From assembly GCF_023065955.2 (NCBI RefSeq), contig NW_026622841.1, positions 20,271,501 to 20,335,500 of the forward strand: a DNA stretch of 64,000 bases. The letters are read 5' to 3'. Shown here piece after piece: positions 43,990-56,038 of this stretch. Below the pieces are notes generated by a model, which was not told the DNA's origin, ran no database searches, and was given only the letters and a program-made list of their open reading frames with translations. Numbering within the stretch: position 1 is the first letter of the stretch; each line of letters starts with the position of its first letter. The position numbers and the translations under genes were made by a program. This DNA is from Ursus arctos (lineage: Eukaryota; Chordata; Mammalia; Carnivora; Ursidae).

Positions 43990-46050
43990 AGACTCCTATC
44001 GTTTGAAATACAAACTCAAGAATAGTGTTTCTGAGCCAGGAGAGATAAGGGTGACCAATCCAGAACTATCTCCACCACATCTTTCCTGGAAGAGTTGCAT
44101 TCATCTGTCCAGTTATGGCCTAATATAGTTGCAAGGCAGGATTATACTGGGCTATATTTTTTTCCTGTTTAACTATAATTCCCTTCCAAAGGTTGCTATC
44201 AATAAAACCCCCCAAATAAATGGAGTTTCCTTCTCACTATGGATTTTTTATGTTAGAAAATGTGCAGTCCTACAGTTGTTCAATGTGATCACTGGATAGA
44301 TCAGGCTTGTTTTCCAGGGAGGCCAATATGGTAGCTGGTGATTGAATTTCATGCATGGGATATCAAACAGACAAACAAACAAACAAAAATTTAATTAAGA
44401 AATAGCCCATCAAAAGAATTGAGGACTAAATTAAGTCAAGGCTGCTTCTGCCCTGGGAGCATCTCATAGATGCTTCTTGTGCTGTGTGGACTTAACTTTT
44501 AACTTGCCTCTCTAAGCCTTGGTTTCCCAGGTGTAAAATTCAGAAATTAGGTAACCTTTAATTAGATAATCTTTAATGTCTTTTCCTGACATTTTAAGTG
44601 TATGAAACTTGGAGTAAGGTGGAGCAGAGCTCACAATTATTTAGGTACTAAGTGGGACTGTTACCAGGCCAATTTCCTCAGAAACATTAATACATTTTTG
44701 TGTGCACAAAGCACCGATCTCTCAAGAGCATTTTTTCAGGGTTCTGGTCACAAGTTATAAAAATCCGCATGGCTGATTTAAGCAGCAAAGAAATTATTAA
44801 AAGAAATTTAGTGAGCCGGTAAAATTGCTGGGATAGTTAAAGAACAAGACTTGGGGCTACATAGTTGAGGCAATACTTCAAATGACTGGTGTAGTAACAT
44901 TCTAATGTTACTGCTGAGCACTGTTTCCACAGCTTCCCCTGCTGATGGCATGCTCTTGGACACTGGATGTAGCCACTGCAGTCTCTGGTACCTGCGTGTG
45001 CTTGCCAACATTGCCTCTACCTATTGTCAACGTGGTCGTTGATTTCTAAGTAATGGTCAGAAGCAAGTGCTCTGATTGGTGGAGCTTAGGTTATAAGGTC
45101 ATGCCCTAGCTGCAAAGGAGTCTGGGAAAGTGGTATCATGCTGCTTCAGCTTCTGAAGAGGGAAGAAGGCTGTGCCTTCCACCAAGACTCAGTAGATGGA
45201 AGATTTTCCAGACATAGGGAGTGGTTCAGAGGCTGGAAGAATGACAGACTCTTCAAGAAAATGTTCAGAAAAGATGGCAAGTATCCTCCTCAGTCCATTT
45301 GGAGAGTGCCTCCCATTTCATATCACAACAGGAGCCTTTTACAAAGAAGCAACAGATTTTTCACCTGTCACCAAATTTTATTCTCTTTGCATGAAACCAT
45401 CAGAATGTCATAAACATTAGTTTTGAGAAGGAAAAAAATTTCCATATTTGTCTATTTCATTATATCTATTTTTCAGTTGTTTTAAAAACATTAAGCCCAT
45501 CAAAATTAGCACCAACCTTTTCTTGTAAAACTGGAATCCAGTATGAAACAAGATACACTCTCTGCACTTATGACCTTAAAGATTATTTTCCTTAAGGGGA
45601 CTGTATTCATTGTGAGTGATTACGCAGTGAAATAACTTAAAGCCTGACAAGGAATATCGTTTTTGTGCTTCTGGGATCTGGGCCCCCTGAAAAAATATTA
45701 TCACCGAGACCATCCTTTGGCAATTGCGGAGTAGGGAAGGCTTTAGGGCCCTTGTTTTCTATTTCCTTCACTTCGATGATAATTATTCTCAGGAAACGAT
45801 TTCATAAAACTTTATTTATACCATGCAGTCATTTATGTAAATGACTGTTGAAGTCTAATGGGCACTTCTTGGTCTTTTAGCTCTGATTCTGTCCTTAAAA
45901 GAGCACCCAGGTTATGAGGACCCACCATCAGATCTGGCCAGCATGGCTATGGGAGATAAATTGTGTGGAGTTGAGGAGGAGAGGTGATGTGATCTGTAGG
46001 TGCTGAAGGAAGTGAGCTCACTGTGTCAGACAAATAGTTAAATATCTATG
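43990..46050. other. Mostly unrecognised; weak MIR and old-repeat traces
   Basis: A MIR-like trace lies at about 44505-44590 (CTCTAAGCCTTGGTTTCCCA). A possible old LTR or DNA repeat lies at about 44745-45140 (GGCTGATTTAAGCAGCAAAG, CTAGCTGCAAAGGAGTCTGG). Overlapping plus frames of 91 and 74 codons at 45138-45420 have no domain. No exon is recognised. Confidence 0.4.
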
Positions 46051-46054
46051 GTTT

Positions 46055-46150
46055 TTAAAAATGCGTATGTCTGCTATCTTTCATAGTAATGTATTATAGT
46101 CCACATCTCATAGATGAAGAAATAAGTCTCAGTGAGATTAGAAAAACTCA
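46055..46150 (-). mobile_element. MIR SINE fragment, antisense
   Basis: AGTCCACATCTCATAGATGA, then AGAAATAAGTCTCAGTGAGA, matches the antisense MIR core. Confidence 0.5.
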
Positions 46151-46154
46151 TTCT

Positions 46155-46650
46155 AGGCAACAGAATAATGGTCTCTCTTAGACGTCTCTGTGCTAATCCC
46201 TACAATCTTGAATATGTTAGAGTATGTGGTAAAGGAGAATTAAGCTTGCAGATGGAATTAAGGAATTAATCAGCTGAGTTTAAGGTAAGGAGATTATCTT
46301 GGGTGGAGCCACAAGGGTTCCTTAAGGTGGAAAAGGGAGGATCAGAGCAACAGAGAGATCTGAAGATGTTCTGCTGTCGGTGTTGAAGGGGGGGCGGGGC
46401 ACAAACCAAAGAATGCAGGTGGCTTCCGGAAGCTGGAAAAGGCAAAGACACGGATTCTCCTCTAGAGTCTCCAGAAGGAATTGGCCCTACTGACTCCTTG
46501 ATTTTAGCCCAGTGAGACCCATGTTGGACTTCTGACCTCCAGTCCTGAAAGTTAGTGGATTTTCGTTGTTCGAAGACACTCAATGTGTGCTGATTTGTTC
46601 CAGCAGCAAGAAATTATTTGTGATATTTGTGATAGCAGAAATGAATTGGT
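46155..46650 (+). mobile_element. MLT1-type MaLR LTR, sense
   Basis: CTGTGCTAATCCCTACAATC, GAGATTATCTTGGGTGGAGC, GGTGGCTTCCGGAAGCTGGA, CGGATTCTCCTCTAGAGTCT and TTTTAGCCCAGTGAGACCCA match an MLT1 LTR over nearly full length. The 105-codon antisense frame at 46266-46583 is repeat-derived. Confidence 0.85.
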
Positions 46651-46960
46651 ACAGCCACACAACAGTTAAATGTAAAGGCAGGATTCAGAGTCCAAATCCT
46701 TTCAGTGCAGTTCAAAGGTGAAAATCAAAAGACATGGTTAAAAAGGGGCTCCTGTTTAGGTAAGAAGTCTAAGAGGCCAAGAACAAGATAGAAGGGGTCT
46801 CAAGAGATGGAAGCTGAAAATTATGGTATTTTGGGGGTGTTATTAGAAGATGGTATTAAAAATATCATTTGGCCCAGAAGTCCTGAGCCAACTGAATCCT
46901 GCTTTTGGCCTCTCTTCCTTGGAGTGAAGCAAGGCAAAGCAAGCAGATGTGCACTGCTTC
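46651..46960. other. Short unrecognised stretch
   Basis: Nothing named; a 64-codon minus frame overlaps the L2 tip that follows. Confidence 0.4.
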
Positions 46961-46962
46961 CA

Positions 46963-47090
46963 GCAAGAATGTAAGCTCCAAGGGGGCAAGACTTCTGCAT
47001 TATTCCACTCCTGACAATGGGGCCAGGAATATACCATGTGTACAGTACATATTGACTGTACTAATGAATAAGTGAATAAGTGAATGATAC
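46963..47090 (+). mobile_element. L2 LINE 3' tip
   Basis: AGAATGTAAGCTCCAAGGGG, GGCAAGACTTCTGCATTATT and AATGAATAAGTGAATAAGTG are typical of the L2 3' end. Confidence 0.75.
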
Positions 47091-47254
47091 TTTGGCTTCA
47101 AGCCCTCATATCCAGTGAGTTAATCTGGATGAGCTGGGTGATCCCTTCTCTCCTCCAGCGCTAGGAAAGCCTTCAGCAGCTTTGAATTCAATTCAGCCAG
47201 AAGGTCTGCTCTATTTTCATCCCAGTGACCAAGCCTGAATTTCACATCTCTTAA

Positions 47255-47505
47255 TAATACCGATAGCTAACACTTAAATAGCATTTGACACAGTTTTAAG
47301 TGATTTACCTTTATTATTCCATATGTTATATATTCATGTTTTAATTCACAGCATTTGATTTTGTTCTCCAGGTGAGGAAACTTTAAGTACCCAAAGTTCA
47401 TGAGAGTCGTTCACATTTAACAGCTCGTTCGTGGTGAAACTGGTTTGAGTCCAGGCAGTCAGGCCCCAGATTTCATGTTCTTTACTACTTTGTAGCGAAA
47501 TAGAA
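47255..47505 (-). mobile_element. MIR SINE, antisense
   Basis: TAGCTAACACTTAAATAGCA, TTCTCCAGGTGAGGAAACTT and TTTGAGTCCAGGCAGTCAGG follow antisense MIR. Confidence 0.75.
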
Positions 47506-48485
47506 GAGAGCCTGCTGGCCCCTGGTCTCAGGTAGGTAGGGCTGAGCTTGCACAGGTGTCCCGCCATATTTGACCTGACTGTGTGGAGGACAGAAAGCAA
47601 ATGTGGGGAGGAGTAGCACTCCTCAGGTCTGTGTGAAGGTTGTCCCGCTTTTAGCATTTGACCGCTGCTTGTACAGAGCAGAAGGACGGTACTAGAGTAG
47701 AGGCAGGGTTCAGGTCACATCTAGCCTGGCACATGCGTGTGCGTGTGTTTACATGTATGTGTGACGTGGGAGAGCAGTAAGAGAGCATAAGCAAGGAGGC
47801 TGAAGAAAAGGAGAGTGCTGTCTGTGCAGTAATGGGCTGGAGAGAGAGCTTCCTACGACTGGAGAAGCAGCTGCCTGCCTTTTAGACACTCTTGCCCTCA
47901 GGGAAGCAGGAGAGAAGCAAAAGACCAAAACCTTAGGATCTTAACCTTTCAATCTGTAGTGAAAGCTCCACTCATCCAATAAAAATGTCTTCAAACTTGG
48001 CACTCACTGGGGAATTAGATAAAATGTGTGAGGAAGAAGAGCCACAAACCCCTCTCCTGGTGGGCAAACCAGAGAAACAAAGTGGGCGTTCCTTTTCAGC
48101 CCCCGGGGAAGAGTACCAATGGAAGCCTCTTCACTTCTTGTACCGCCTTCAGCCGCGTCCTGCACTGTGCGGGACTCCTGCCTATGCACGTGGACAGCGC
48201 TGCTCCCGTCTTTGTTCCACTCTTACCTGCGCAAAGAGTTGCCCCTTGGTCATCCTTCCAGTGACCTTGTCAACCTCAGAAGAATGGCTGGGAGGAAGGG
48301 TAGGCCCTGGAAGTAGACCCCTTTGGGCATGGATTTCCTGTGTCCCATGAGTGGGAGTGGGTCCTCGGAGCTTGACCTGGAAGGGGGATACAGGCTTTAA
48401 GGGGGCACTCCCCCCTGCTCTATGCACTTGGCATTCTGTTGTAAGGGGCGTGATCACAGTAGGGCCAGAGCAGTCGCCCCCGAAA
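47506..48485. other. GC-richer, repeat-poor stretch with several overlapping open frames
   Basis: It has higher GC than the surroundings. Up to six frames of 60 to 121 codons overlap on both strands between 47985 and 48536. The longest plus frame (47985-48350, 121 codons) starts with ATG and has an acidic stretch near the N-terminus, but no domain, signal peptide or repeat that I recognise. Overlap of many frames is expected where stop-codon density falls with GC. A lone exon cannot be excluded. Confidence 0.4.
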
Positions 48486-48487
48486 GC

Positions 48488-48632
48488 AATGCTTTCCAAA
48501 CATGAATGTGCGTACATATCACCTGAATCTTATTAAAATAAGATTCTTGGGCTTAACTGTAGATGTAGACCTTCTGATTCAGTGCACGTTTATAACAAGC
48601 ATCCGGGTGATGCTCGTGCTGTAGGTGGAGCA
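48488..48632 (+). mobile_element. MER20-like hAT-Charlie fragment
   Basis: TGCTTTCCAAACATGAATGT, CTTATTAAAATAAGATTCTT, CTTCTGATTCAGTGCACGTT and GCATCCGGGTGATGCTCGTG match a non-autonomous hAT of the MER20 group. The ends are decayed. Confidence 0.65.
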
Positions 48633-49795
48633 ACAGTATAAGGAGGAGAGTCCCGGGCAGGAGCCGTGGATGCTTAGGACTGAGGACTAGACTACACAGA
48701 AACCCTGTGAAACCTGGTCTCAGAGTGGTCCTTCATCTGATGTCAGGATTGTAGCCATAATTTTAGTGAAGGATCTGGAGTGAGGATGGACTGTTGAAAA
48801 AGAAACTTGGGGCAGACGCCAACTATCAGTACTGGTCAAAAGGTCACATGGGGCTAGCAGCACTAGTGACTGATGCCGAATTTTAAAGGGAAGTGACCAA
48901 GGTGAACAAACAGAACCTGCCTCGTGGGGGTTACTGCTGGTATTGGGAATGGAAAGGGAGCAAGGTGGAGACACGTTGGCCCCAGTTTTGTGTAGGAGAA
49001 ATGATGGGGAAATCAAGAAAAAGACCAGACCTAATATTTAGAGCTCCATCTAGACTATAATGAAAAGTTCCATGTTGAACTAAAGACAATGGAATGAAGC
49101 ATTAAATGTTAACTTTGCAGATTCATCAAGATGGGAAGAAAGAGAAACATTTGGGAAAAATTGAGGGAGGTGTAGTCCTAGATGGCTGTCTTCTGCTGCC
49201 ATATGGTTGGATCTAGTTGTTCTAAACACTTTAAGCTGCTAAAAAGATTAGTTTGTCTGCCTAACAGGTGACATGTAACTAAAGCTGTCACATCGAAGGG
49301 CTTATATCTGTAGTTATGTGTTTTATTCTCCTTAGAAAAAATATTGAGAACAAGCAACCCTTTCTTCCCAAAGGAATCTCCACTTGAACTCTGGGTGAAA
49401 TGGGTTTCCTAGGAAACAGATCTCATGGATGATGCTAGAGCTCAGTCATTTATGTCCTGAAAATGAGTCAGTGGAGCTTTTCATAATGTCAACTCTACCA
49501 TCCGTTCCATTCTCAATTGAGCATGTGCTAAGAATTCGAAAGAGACATTTACCAGTTGATCACAACTTAAAAGCCTTTACTTATTAGCGATATGACCATG
49601 GTTGTGGGGCTAGCAGAATTTTAAAAATAATTTTATTTTATTTTCTATTGTTGTAATAATTTTTTGTAATCCAAAATTCATTTGATTTATTTACCCATAT
49701 ATTTACCATGTTCATTGCTTTCTAATCTGCCTGAATCCCAGAGGCACCATCTGTTTTTTTTGTTTGTTTGTTTTAGTCTAAAGAAATTAAGCCAT
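48633..49795. other. Sequence without recognised features
   Basis: No exon or named repeat. A 98-codon minus frame at 48720-49016 has no recognisable domain. Confidence 0.45.
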
Positions 49796-49799
49796 TAAG

Positions 49800-50680
49800 A
49801 ACTACCATTAAGAGTTGATTTTAGATGAGTCTGCAAGTGACAAGTTTTCTCAGATTTTATGTGCCTGAACATGTCTTTGTCTCTCATTCTCTACGTTGAA
49901 ATTTTTTCTCCATAGCAAATTCTAGATTGACAATTGGTTTTCTTTTAGACATTTCTCATTGTTTTCTAGCTCCCATTGTTGCTGTTAAGAATTCAACAAG
50001 TTCTCAGATTCCTGCTCCAATGAAGGTAATCTGTCTTTTATTCTATGGCTGCCTTAATATTTTATTTTTGTCTTTGTTTTTGTTTTGTTTTGTTTTGGTA
50101 GTTTCATATAGGCAAGAGGCTTCTTGAATCACTGGATTTATGTATTTTATTAGTGCGGGAAATTTTCAATCATCATTTCTTCAAATATTGCCCCCTTCTT
50201 GACTCTCTAGGACTCCAGTTAAACACTGATACATTATCTCATTACATCAACTAAATCTCTTCCTTCTATTATGACTTTACTTTTTTGTTGTTATTTTTCT
50301 GGTTTTCTTTATGAATAGTCTCCTTTGACCTGTCTGAAAATTCATTAGTTTTCTCTTTTCTTGTAGCTTGTGTCTGAAGCCCATCCAGTAAGTTGTTAGT
50401 TTTGGCTTTTTTCCATTTTGTAAATTCAAACTGATGATTTTGTAGCTCAGTGATGCTACTTATATAGCTTCCAATTCCTTGTTGACATTTTAGTGTTTTG
50501 CCTTTTTATTTATGAGCATAACAAATGCAGTTAGAATCTGATGATTCCAGTGTCTGGGTTCCAATAAACAATTTCTTTTGTCTTTTCTTTCTGTTGATTA
50601 TGACTCATGTTTTGTCCAAAGGGGAACAGTTCTTTGTTTCCTGGACATACATTTAAGAAGTCACAAATATAAGTAATTTG
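49800..50680 (-). mobile_element. L1 LINE internal region, antisense
   Basis: TTATGTGCCTGAACATGTCT, AATTTTCAATCATCATTTCT, CAAATATTGCCCCCTTCTTG and CTAGGACTCCAGTTAAACAC match antisense internal L1M, the same part as the 17.2-18.0 kb copy. A short (TTTTG)n lies at about 50074-50098. Confidence 0.7.
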
Positions 50681-51085
50681 ATACCTAGAGTGATATTGGC
50701 TTTCTCCGGAGAGAACTTGTTATTGCCTCTTTCAGGGACCTGAAGGTGCTAACAGTCTATGAACAAGGCTTGGGTTTCTGTTGGTCACCTAGATGACCCC
50801 CTGAGCCTTCTAAATCCATCACTCCATTTCAGAGTAGAGTCTTTGAAGATCCCAGTCTTTGCAGGGGACTTTATGTTAGCATTTCTACCTTGGCGGGAGT
50901 TGAAGTTGAATTCTGACCTCTTCATTTATCTCCAGGGTCAGCCAACCTGCTTAAATTTATCATCTCAATCACTTTTGAGTGCACAGTTCAGTAAAGTAAG
51001 TAATCCACCTTGTTGTGCAACCAATCTCCAGATTTTCATCTTGGGAAACTGAGACTCGCTAGCCGGTGAACTAGAAGTCCTCATT
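50681..51085. other. Unrecognised stretch
   Basis: A 97-codon plus frame (50759-51052) has no recognised domain. It lies between two L1 relics and is probably chance. Confidence 0.4.
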
Positions 51086-51087
51086 TC

Positions 51088-51395
51088 CCCCTCCCCAAGC
51101 CTCTGGTAACCACCATTCTACTTTCTGTATCTGTCCAAGGTAACTCATATAAGTGGAATTGTGCTGTATCTGTCTTTTTGTGACTGATTTCTCTCACTTA
51201 GAAATATCCTCAAGGTTCATTTAGGTTGTGGCTTGAGTCAGAATTGCCTTCCTTTTCGTGGCTGAATAATATTCCATCGTATGTATATACTACATTTTGT
51301 CAGCCATTCATCTACTGATGCACATTTGGATTGCTTCCACCTTTTGGCAGTTGTAAGGTGCTGCTATGAACATGAGTGCTGTGAACATGGATGTT
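51088..51395 (-). mobile_element. L1M LINE 3' end, antisense
   Basis: AACTCATATAAGTGGAATTG, GGCTGAATAATATTCCATCG, CAGCCATTCATCTACTGATG and GGTGCTGCTATGAACATGAG are antisense L1 landmarks. Confidence 0.85.
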
Positions 51396-51439
51396 GGGAT
51401 TTTGTCCCTGATCCCAAGTCCATGGTGTCTTTTCCAACA

Positions 51440-52005
51440 CCATTCTCCAGCTCTCTGATTCTCTGACTCCGAGTGGTGGGTGTCCACCACTGGGTGTCCA
51501 ACAATTTAATTCAGTTCTGACACTAATTACCCAGAATTAGTGCAGATCCCACAAATTAAGTGGTTCAGTTTCACAAGAATGTTCCCACTTCAGATGCCAG
51601 CCACAGGTAGGGTGCCCAGGCTACATTTTGCCTGTCTAAAGACAAACTCAGGGTTTTCCAAAGCCCCCTCCTCATCTTCAATATTTTGCTAGAATGACTC
51701 GCAGACATCAGAAAAATATTTACTCAACATTTACCAGTGTATTATAGAGGATATAGCTCAGGCACAGCCAAATGAAGGAGGTGCATAGGGCCAGGTGTGA
51801 GAGGGAGTGGTTCAGAGCCTCCGTGCCCTCTCTGGTCACACACCCTCCCAGTACCTTGATGTGTTTGGAAACTCCCCAAACCTCTTTGTTTAAGGGTTTT
51901 TATGGAGGTTTCATTATATAGGCATGAATGAATAAATCACTGGCCATTGGTGATTAAACTCAGTCTCTAGCCTGGAGGTGGGGCAAGGGTAGGGCCGATA
52001 TTTCC
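51440..52005 (-). mobile_element. ERVL-type solo LTR relic, antisense
   Basis: ATTAGTGCAGATCCCACAAA, GATGCCAGCCACAGGTAGGG, TTTTGCTAGAATGACTCGCA, CAGTGTATTATAGAGGATAT and CACTGGCCATTGGTGATTAA follow a remembered ancient ERVL-class LTR in antisense. No retroviral reading frames adjoin it. A related but more decayed LTR lies at 16700-17095. Confidence 0.7.
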
Positions 52006-53985
52006 AACTGTCATCTAATTTAACCTCTCCATTTTAAAGACAAGAAAACAAACTTCATGAAGGAAAATATGAGAGAACAAATGTTATAGAGGAGTTTTGG
52101 TTTTATGTAGTTACCAATACTCTTTATTAAAAAATGGTGCAGGTGAAGTTGACTTACAGTTTTCATTTGCTGGCTCTGTTTGTTGACCTGAGACACTAAC
52201 CAAACACTGTACAAGCTGTGAGCCAGAGGGAACATAATCTACAATCAAAACACTTTGATTCTGCTAACATGATTAAAAAATATTGAAGTTTGTGGAGTAG
52301 GCCAAGCCGAAGATAAAATATTTCCACGTCCAATACAAGCTCTAGAATAAAGATTGTATCCTGTAAAAAGTTTTGATGTATTTTTGTGTCATTATGTAGA
52401 CAAAGTCTTAAAAAGAGACCGAAAGTATTTCCTTGATGGTTTTCCTTCCTGATGAATATGTTAGCCAACCTAATGTGTTAAGATTTACAGAATCTTAAAA
52501 TCAGGAAGACCTTATTCTTTTCTATTCTAGATGGGGCCCAAGTTCCATTTAATGCACACTCTTATATTACATTGAGATGCTGAAAAAGGGCATTGAGATC
52601 TGGAAAGGCCACAAAATGGGGACCAAAGCAGGTCTAAAAGCATTTTCAGTGGAGTTAGGCTGAGCTGGCTTCGAATTATCTACCTTATATAATACTTTCT
52701 TTTAAAAAAAATCTGGAATTTATTTCATGTTTATTGAGTAACTCTGGAAATTTTAAGTATATTCTTCCTATGGATAAGTAACAACAGCAGTAACAAAATT
52801 TAGAAGGCACTTATTCCACTCCTCTGTTCCCCTTAATGGATGTCTCCTTTCCCTCACTTTTTCAAAATGACAATAACCATAATTAAACAGCATGATGGTA
52901 TCGATCATGTTCTCAGACTATTTACAAGTAGGAACAGTTCCATTATTATCTGGTGTAATTGCTCATAAACTAGAAAAACATCTGCGTAAAAATAATTTAA
53001 TAGAACTGCAAAGTCCCAGTGATACTGTATATGTGCACACATGTGTGTGGTGTTTACATGTAATTAAAACAACCCGAAGTTGAAGAAAGCTTAGAATTTG
53101 TTTCCTTCTAAGAGACATGAGGGATAAATTACTCAAATAATTTCAAACTGATAAAGCTCTCCTATGTATTTATAAGTCTCTGATATTAAGGGAAATTGCA
53201 AAGCAACATGAGAATATCATGGTACATTTATGCTGTCACGTAATGTGGTGCCACAGTTATTCTGAGTGGAGAGTATGAGCAATTCCCACCAGATCAGAGC
53301 ACTTAACCAGAGCTCTCGAACTTCACCTAGGACCCAGGAAGTCAACTTTCAGCTCAAGACATCCAAAGTGTGTGGTTCTTAAAGGGGTCAGTGTAGATAA
53401 TCCCTAACTGACTCACAGCAGCACTTACCAGATACATGCTGTCTTAGCAGGAGGCAGAAGAATTTTCTGGAATAAATGTGAATTCTCCAGAGTTTGGCCA
53501 AAAAGACCCATGATTAATTTCAGTGCCATTCCCACATAAAAATCCAAACCCTAAGGAAGCAACAAGTTCAGTGTAAAATTATTCAGCTTTTTAAAGCTAT
53601 GGTTGGGTAATCAGCACAGACTCTCTGTTAATAGTATGTTAGGATGAAAAAGTCAGGGGCTATTTCCCAGGTTATTTTCTTTACAGTAAAAAGAAATAAA
53701 ATAGAGAAGATATTATGGGCCTATAATATTGTACACTACCCTTGTGGGAAACAGAAAAAGGTAGTGCTTCCCAACTCGCTTTCACATCTTATACACAGAG
53801 AAATTTAAAGTTATTTGAATGGCATACCTGATTGCTTTTGGCCAGAGATGATTGGCCTGGGTCCCTGCTGGCCACCCTTAGGGTTAACGGATCAACATCA
53901 TGGGCATTACTTCAACTCCTTCCCAATCCACGAGAGTTTCATGCTTGTGGCATGATTTATTGAAAAGGTCTCATCAGAGTTAACA
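52006..53985. other. AT-rich stretch without recognised repeats
   Basis: 2 kb with no confident repeat or exon. Minus frames of 71 and 90 codons (52020-52468) and a plus frame of 63 codons (52892) show no domain. Confidence 0.45.
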
Positions 53986-53989
53986 CTAC

Positions 53990-54205
53990 GTAATACTTAC
54001 TATGTGCCAGGCACTGTTCTAGGAGCTTTCTATACCTTAACTTATTTAATTTTAACAAAACCTATGACATATGTAATATCATTTCCAAGTAGCTGAGGTA
54101 TAAAGAGACTGAAGCACTTGCCCAAATTGCTGGTAATGGTAGAGCAGGGACTGGAACTCCAGCAGTCCGGCTCCAGAGTTTGTGTTCTTTACCACCGTTC
54201 TAGAT
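53990..54205 (-). mobile_element. MIR SINE, antisense, nearly complete
   Basis: ACTATGTGCCAGGCACTGTT, CTTAACTTATTTAATTTTAA, GAGACTGAAGCACTTGCCCA, GGACTGGAACTCCAGCAGTC and CGGCTCCAGAGTTTGTGTTC give the full antisense MIR order. Confidence 0.85.
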
Positions 54206-54685
54206 CTAGTACTAGAAGACATTAGGAGAGACCTCATTGAATCTATAAGGGTAGAGGGTCTCACCAGTCATAAAGGGGCCTACACTTTAAGATCCCCAAA
54301 GTACTTGGATATTCTTCTGCTCTGTAGGAAACTGCACATCAGCTCTGACAGCACAGTTCAGTGTGGGTGTCAGGGCTATGAGCAAAGGGGTGCCTCAGGG
54401 AAAAGTATCCAACAAAGTGGTAGTGACCGATTTTAAAAAAAGAGAAGCAGCAGCAAAGGTTGGGCAGAGAAAGAGGATGCACAAACTCAGGAGAAGTTTA
54501 CTGTAAAATTTGTTGCCACTGAAGTAGGTCTAGAATTTTAAGACAATTTCCAGAAATTGGTTACTTTCTGCCAGCTGTAATGATAGTATTCATGGTAGCT
54601 GCCCATTTGAATGTGCTCAGAGCCACATCGGCTCTTTAAGTCTACCATCTCTGGCTGAGATCACTAAGAATTGAGATTAAGCATA
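54206..54685. other. Unrecognised stretch
   Basis: An 84-codon plus frame at 54182-54436 starts inside the MIR and has no domain. Confidence 0.4.
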
Positions 54686-54689
54686 ATGA

Positions 54690-55080
54690 CAGACTTCCGG
54701 TTTCAGGTCTGGCATGCAAAGTGCTTAGCAGTTGCCATGCTGAAGTCACAATAAGGAAAAAGCTGAACAAACAGGAAAATCAACAACTCTTCTTAGTTCT
54801 GTCAAGGAGTGAGATCACGGGGTAAACCAATGCTCCCCAAAGTGGAGAGACTGACAGATGAATACAGATAATCACAATTTACTGGATAGAAAGAAACCTC
54901 CATAGGAATTGATGCCGGGGCAGGAAAATCTCAAACGTATTTGGCAAATTGTTGGGGGCTCAGAGAGGACAATGCTGAGAATTAAAAACTGCAGGGGAAC
55001 CCAGCTGTGGAGGGCCTACACTTTAGTGAGTTTCAGTTCCCGGAGCTTTCCTGGGTCCTTACAGTGTCAGAGGATGGACA
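54690..55080 (+). mobile_element. Possible L1 5' UTR-like segment
   Basis: CTTCCGGTTTCAGGTCTGGC, AAGCTGAACAAACAGGAAAA and GAACCCAGCTGTGGAGGGCC resemble an L1-type 5' region and abut an L1 ORF2 end in the same orientation. Assignment is tentative. Confidence 0.4.
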
Positions 55081-55533
55081 CTACCCACCTCGAGACTTAC
55101 TATAAAGCTACAGTGATCCAGACAGTGTGGGCTTGGTGAAAGGACAGATCAGTGGAACAGAATAGAGAGCTCAAGAATAAATCCACATAAATACAGCGAG
55201 CTGATCTTTGACAAAGAAGCAAAGGCAATACAATGGAGCAAAGGTAGTCTTTTTCAACAATGATGCAGGAATATTTGGATATCCCTATGCAAAAAAAAAA
55301 AAAAAAAATCTAAACAGCCTTTACGGTCTTCACTAAAATTAACTCAAAATGGATCATAGATCTACATGTAAAATACAGAAGCATGCATCTCCTAGAAAAT
55401 ACAGCTGGCCTTAAGTATGGTGATGACTTTTGAAGTACAACACCAAAGGTATGATTCATGAAAGGAATAGTTCGTAAGCTGAACTTCATTAAAATTAAAA
55501 ACTCCTGTGCTGTGAAAGACTGTGGTAAGAGAA

Positions 55534-55573
55534 TGAGAATATAAGCCACAGGTTGAGAATATAAGCCACAGGT
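55534..55573. repeat. Exact 20-bp tandem duplication in L1
   Basis: TGAGAATATAAGCCACAGGT occurs at 55534-55553 and again at 55554-55573 without change, which suggests a recent slippage event after L1 insertion. Confidence 0.95.
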
Positions 55574-55995
55574 TGGGAGAAAATATTTACGAAATCCATG
55601 TTTTTATAATGGGCTATTACCCAAAATATACAACTGCCCCCCAAAAACCCTTCAAATGCAAAAATAAGAAAACAAACAACCTAATTAAAAAGTGGGAAAA
55701 TCACCTGAACAGACTCCTCACTAAAAAAGATATATGGATGGCAAATAAGCATATGAGATGTTCCATACCATATGTCATTAAGGAACTACAAATTAAAATA
55801 GCAAAATAAGGTACCACTATGCACTTATTGGAATTACCAATATCCATAACACTTGAAAACACTAAATGCTGGTGAGGATTTGAGGTGAGAACTGCCACTC
55901 GTTGCTCTGGGGATGTAAAATGGTACAGCCAGTTTGGAAGGTAGTTTGGCAGTTTCTTACAAAACTAAACATACTCTTATCATAGGATACAACAG

Positions 55996-56038
55996 TTGTG
56001 CTCTTTGTTTTGTTTGTTTGTTTGTTTTGTGCTCTTTG
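55996..56038. repeat. TTTG-rich insertion flanked by 12-bp direct repeats
   Basis: TTGTGCTCTTTG at 55996-56007 recurs exactly at 56027-56038, with a (TTTG)n-like filler between. L1 sequence is continuous if one copy and the filler are removed. Confidence 0.85.

Noticed and set aside
46266..46583. 105-codon minus-strand frame
   Set aside because: Antisense of an MLT1 LTR.
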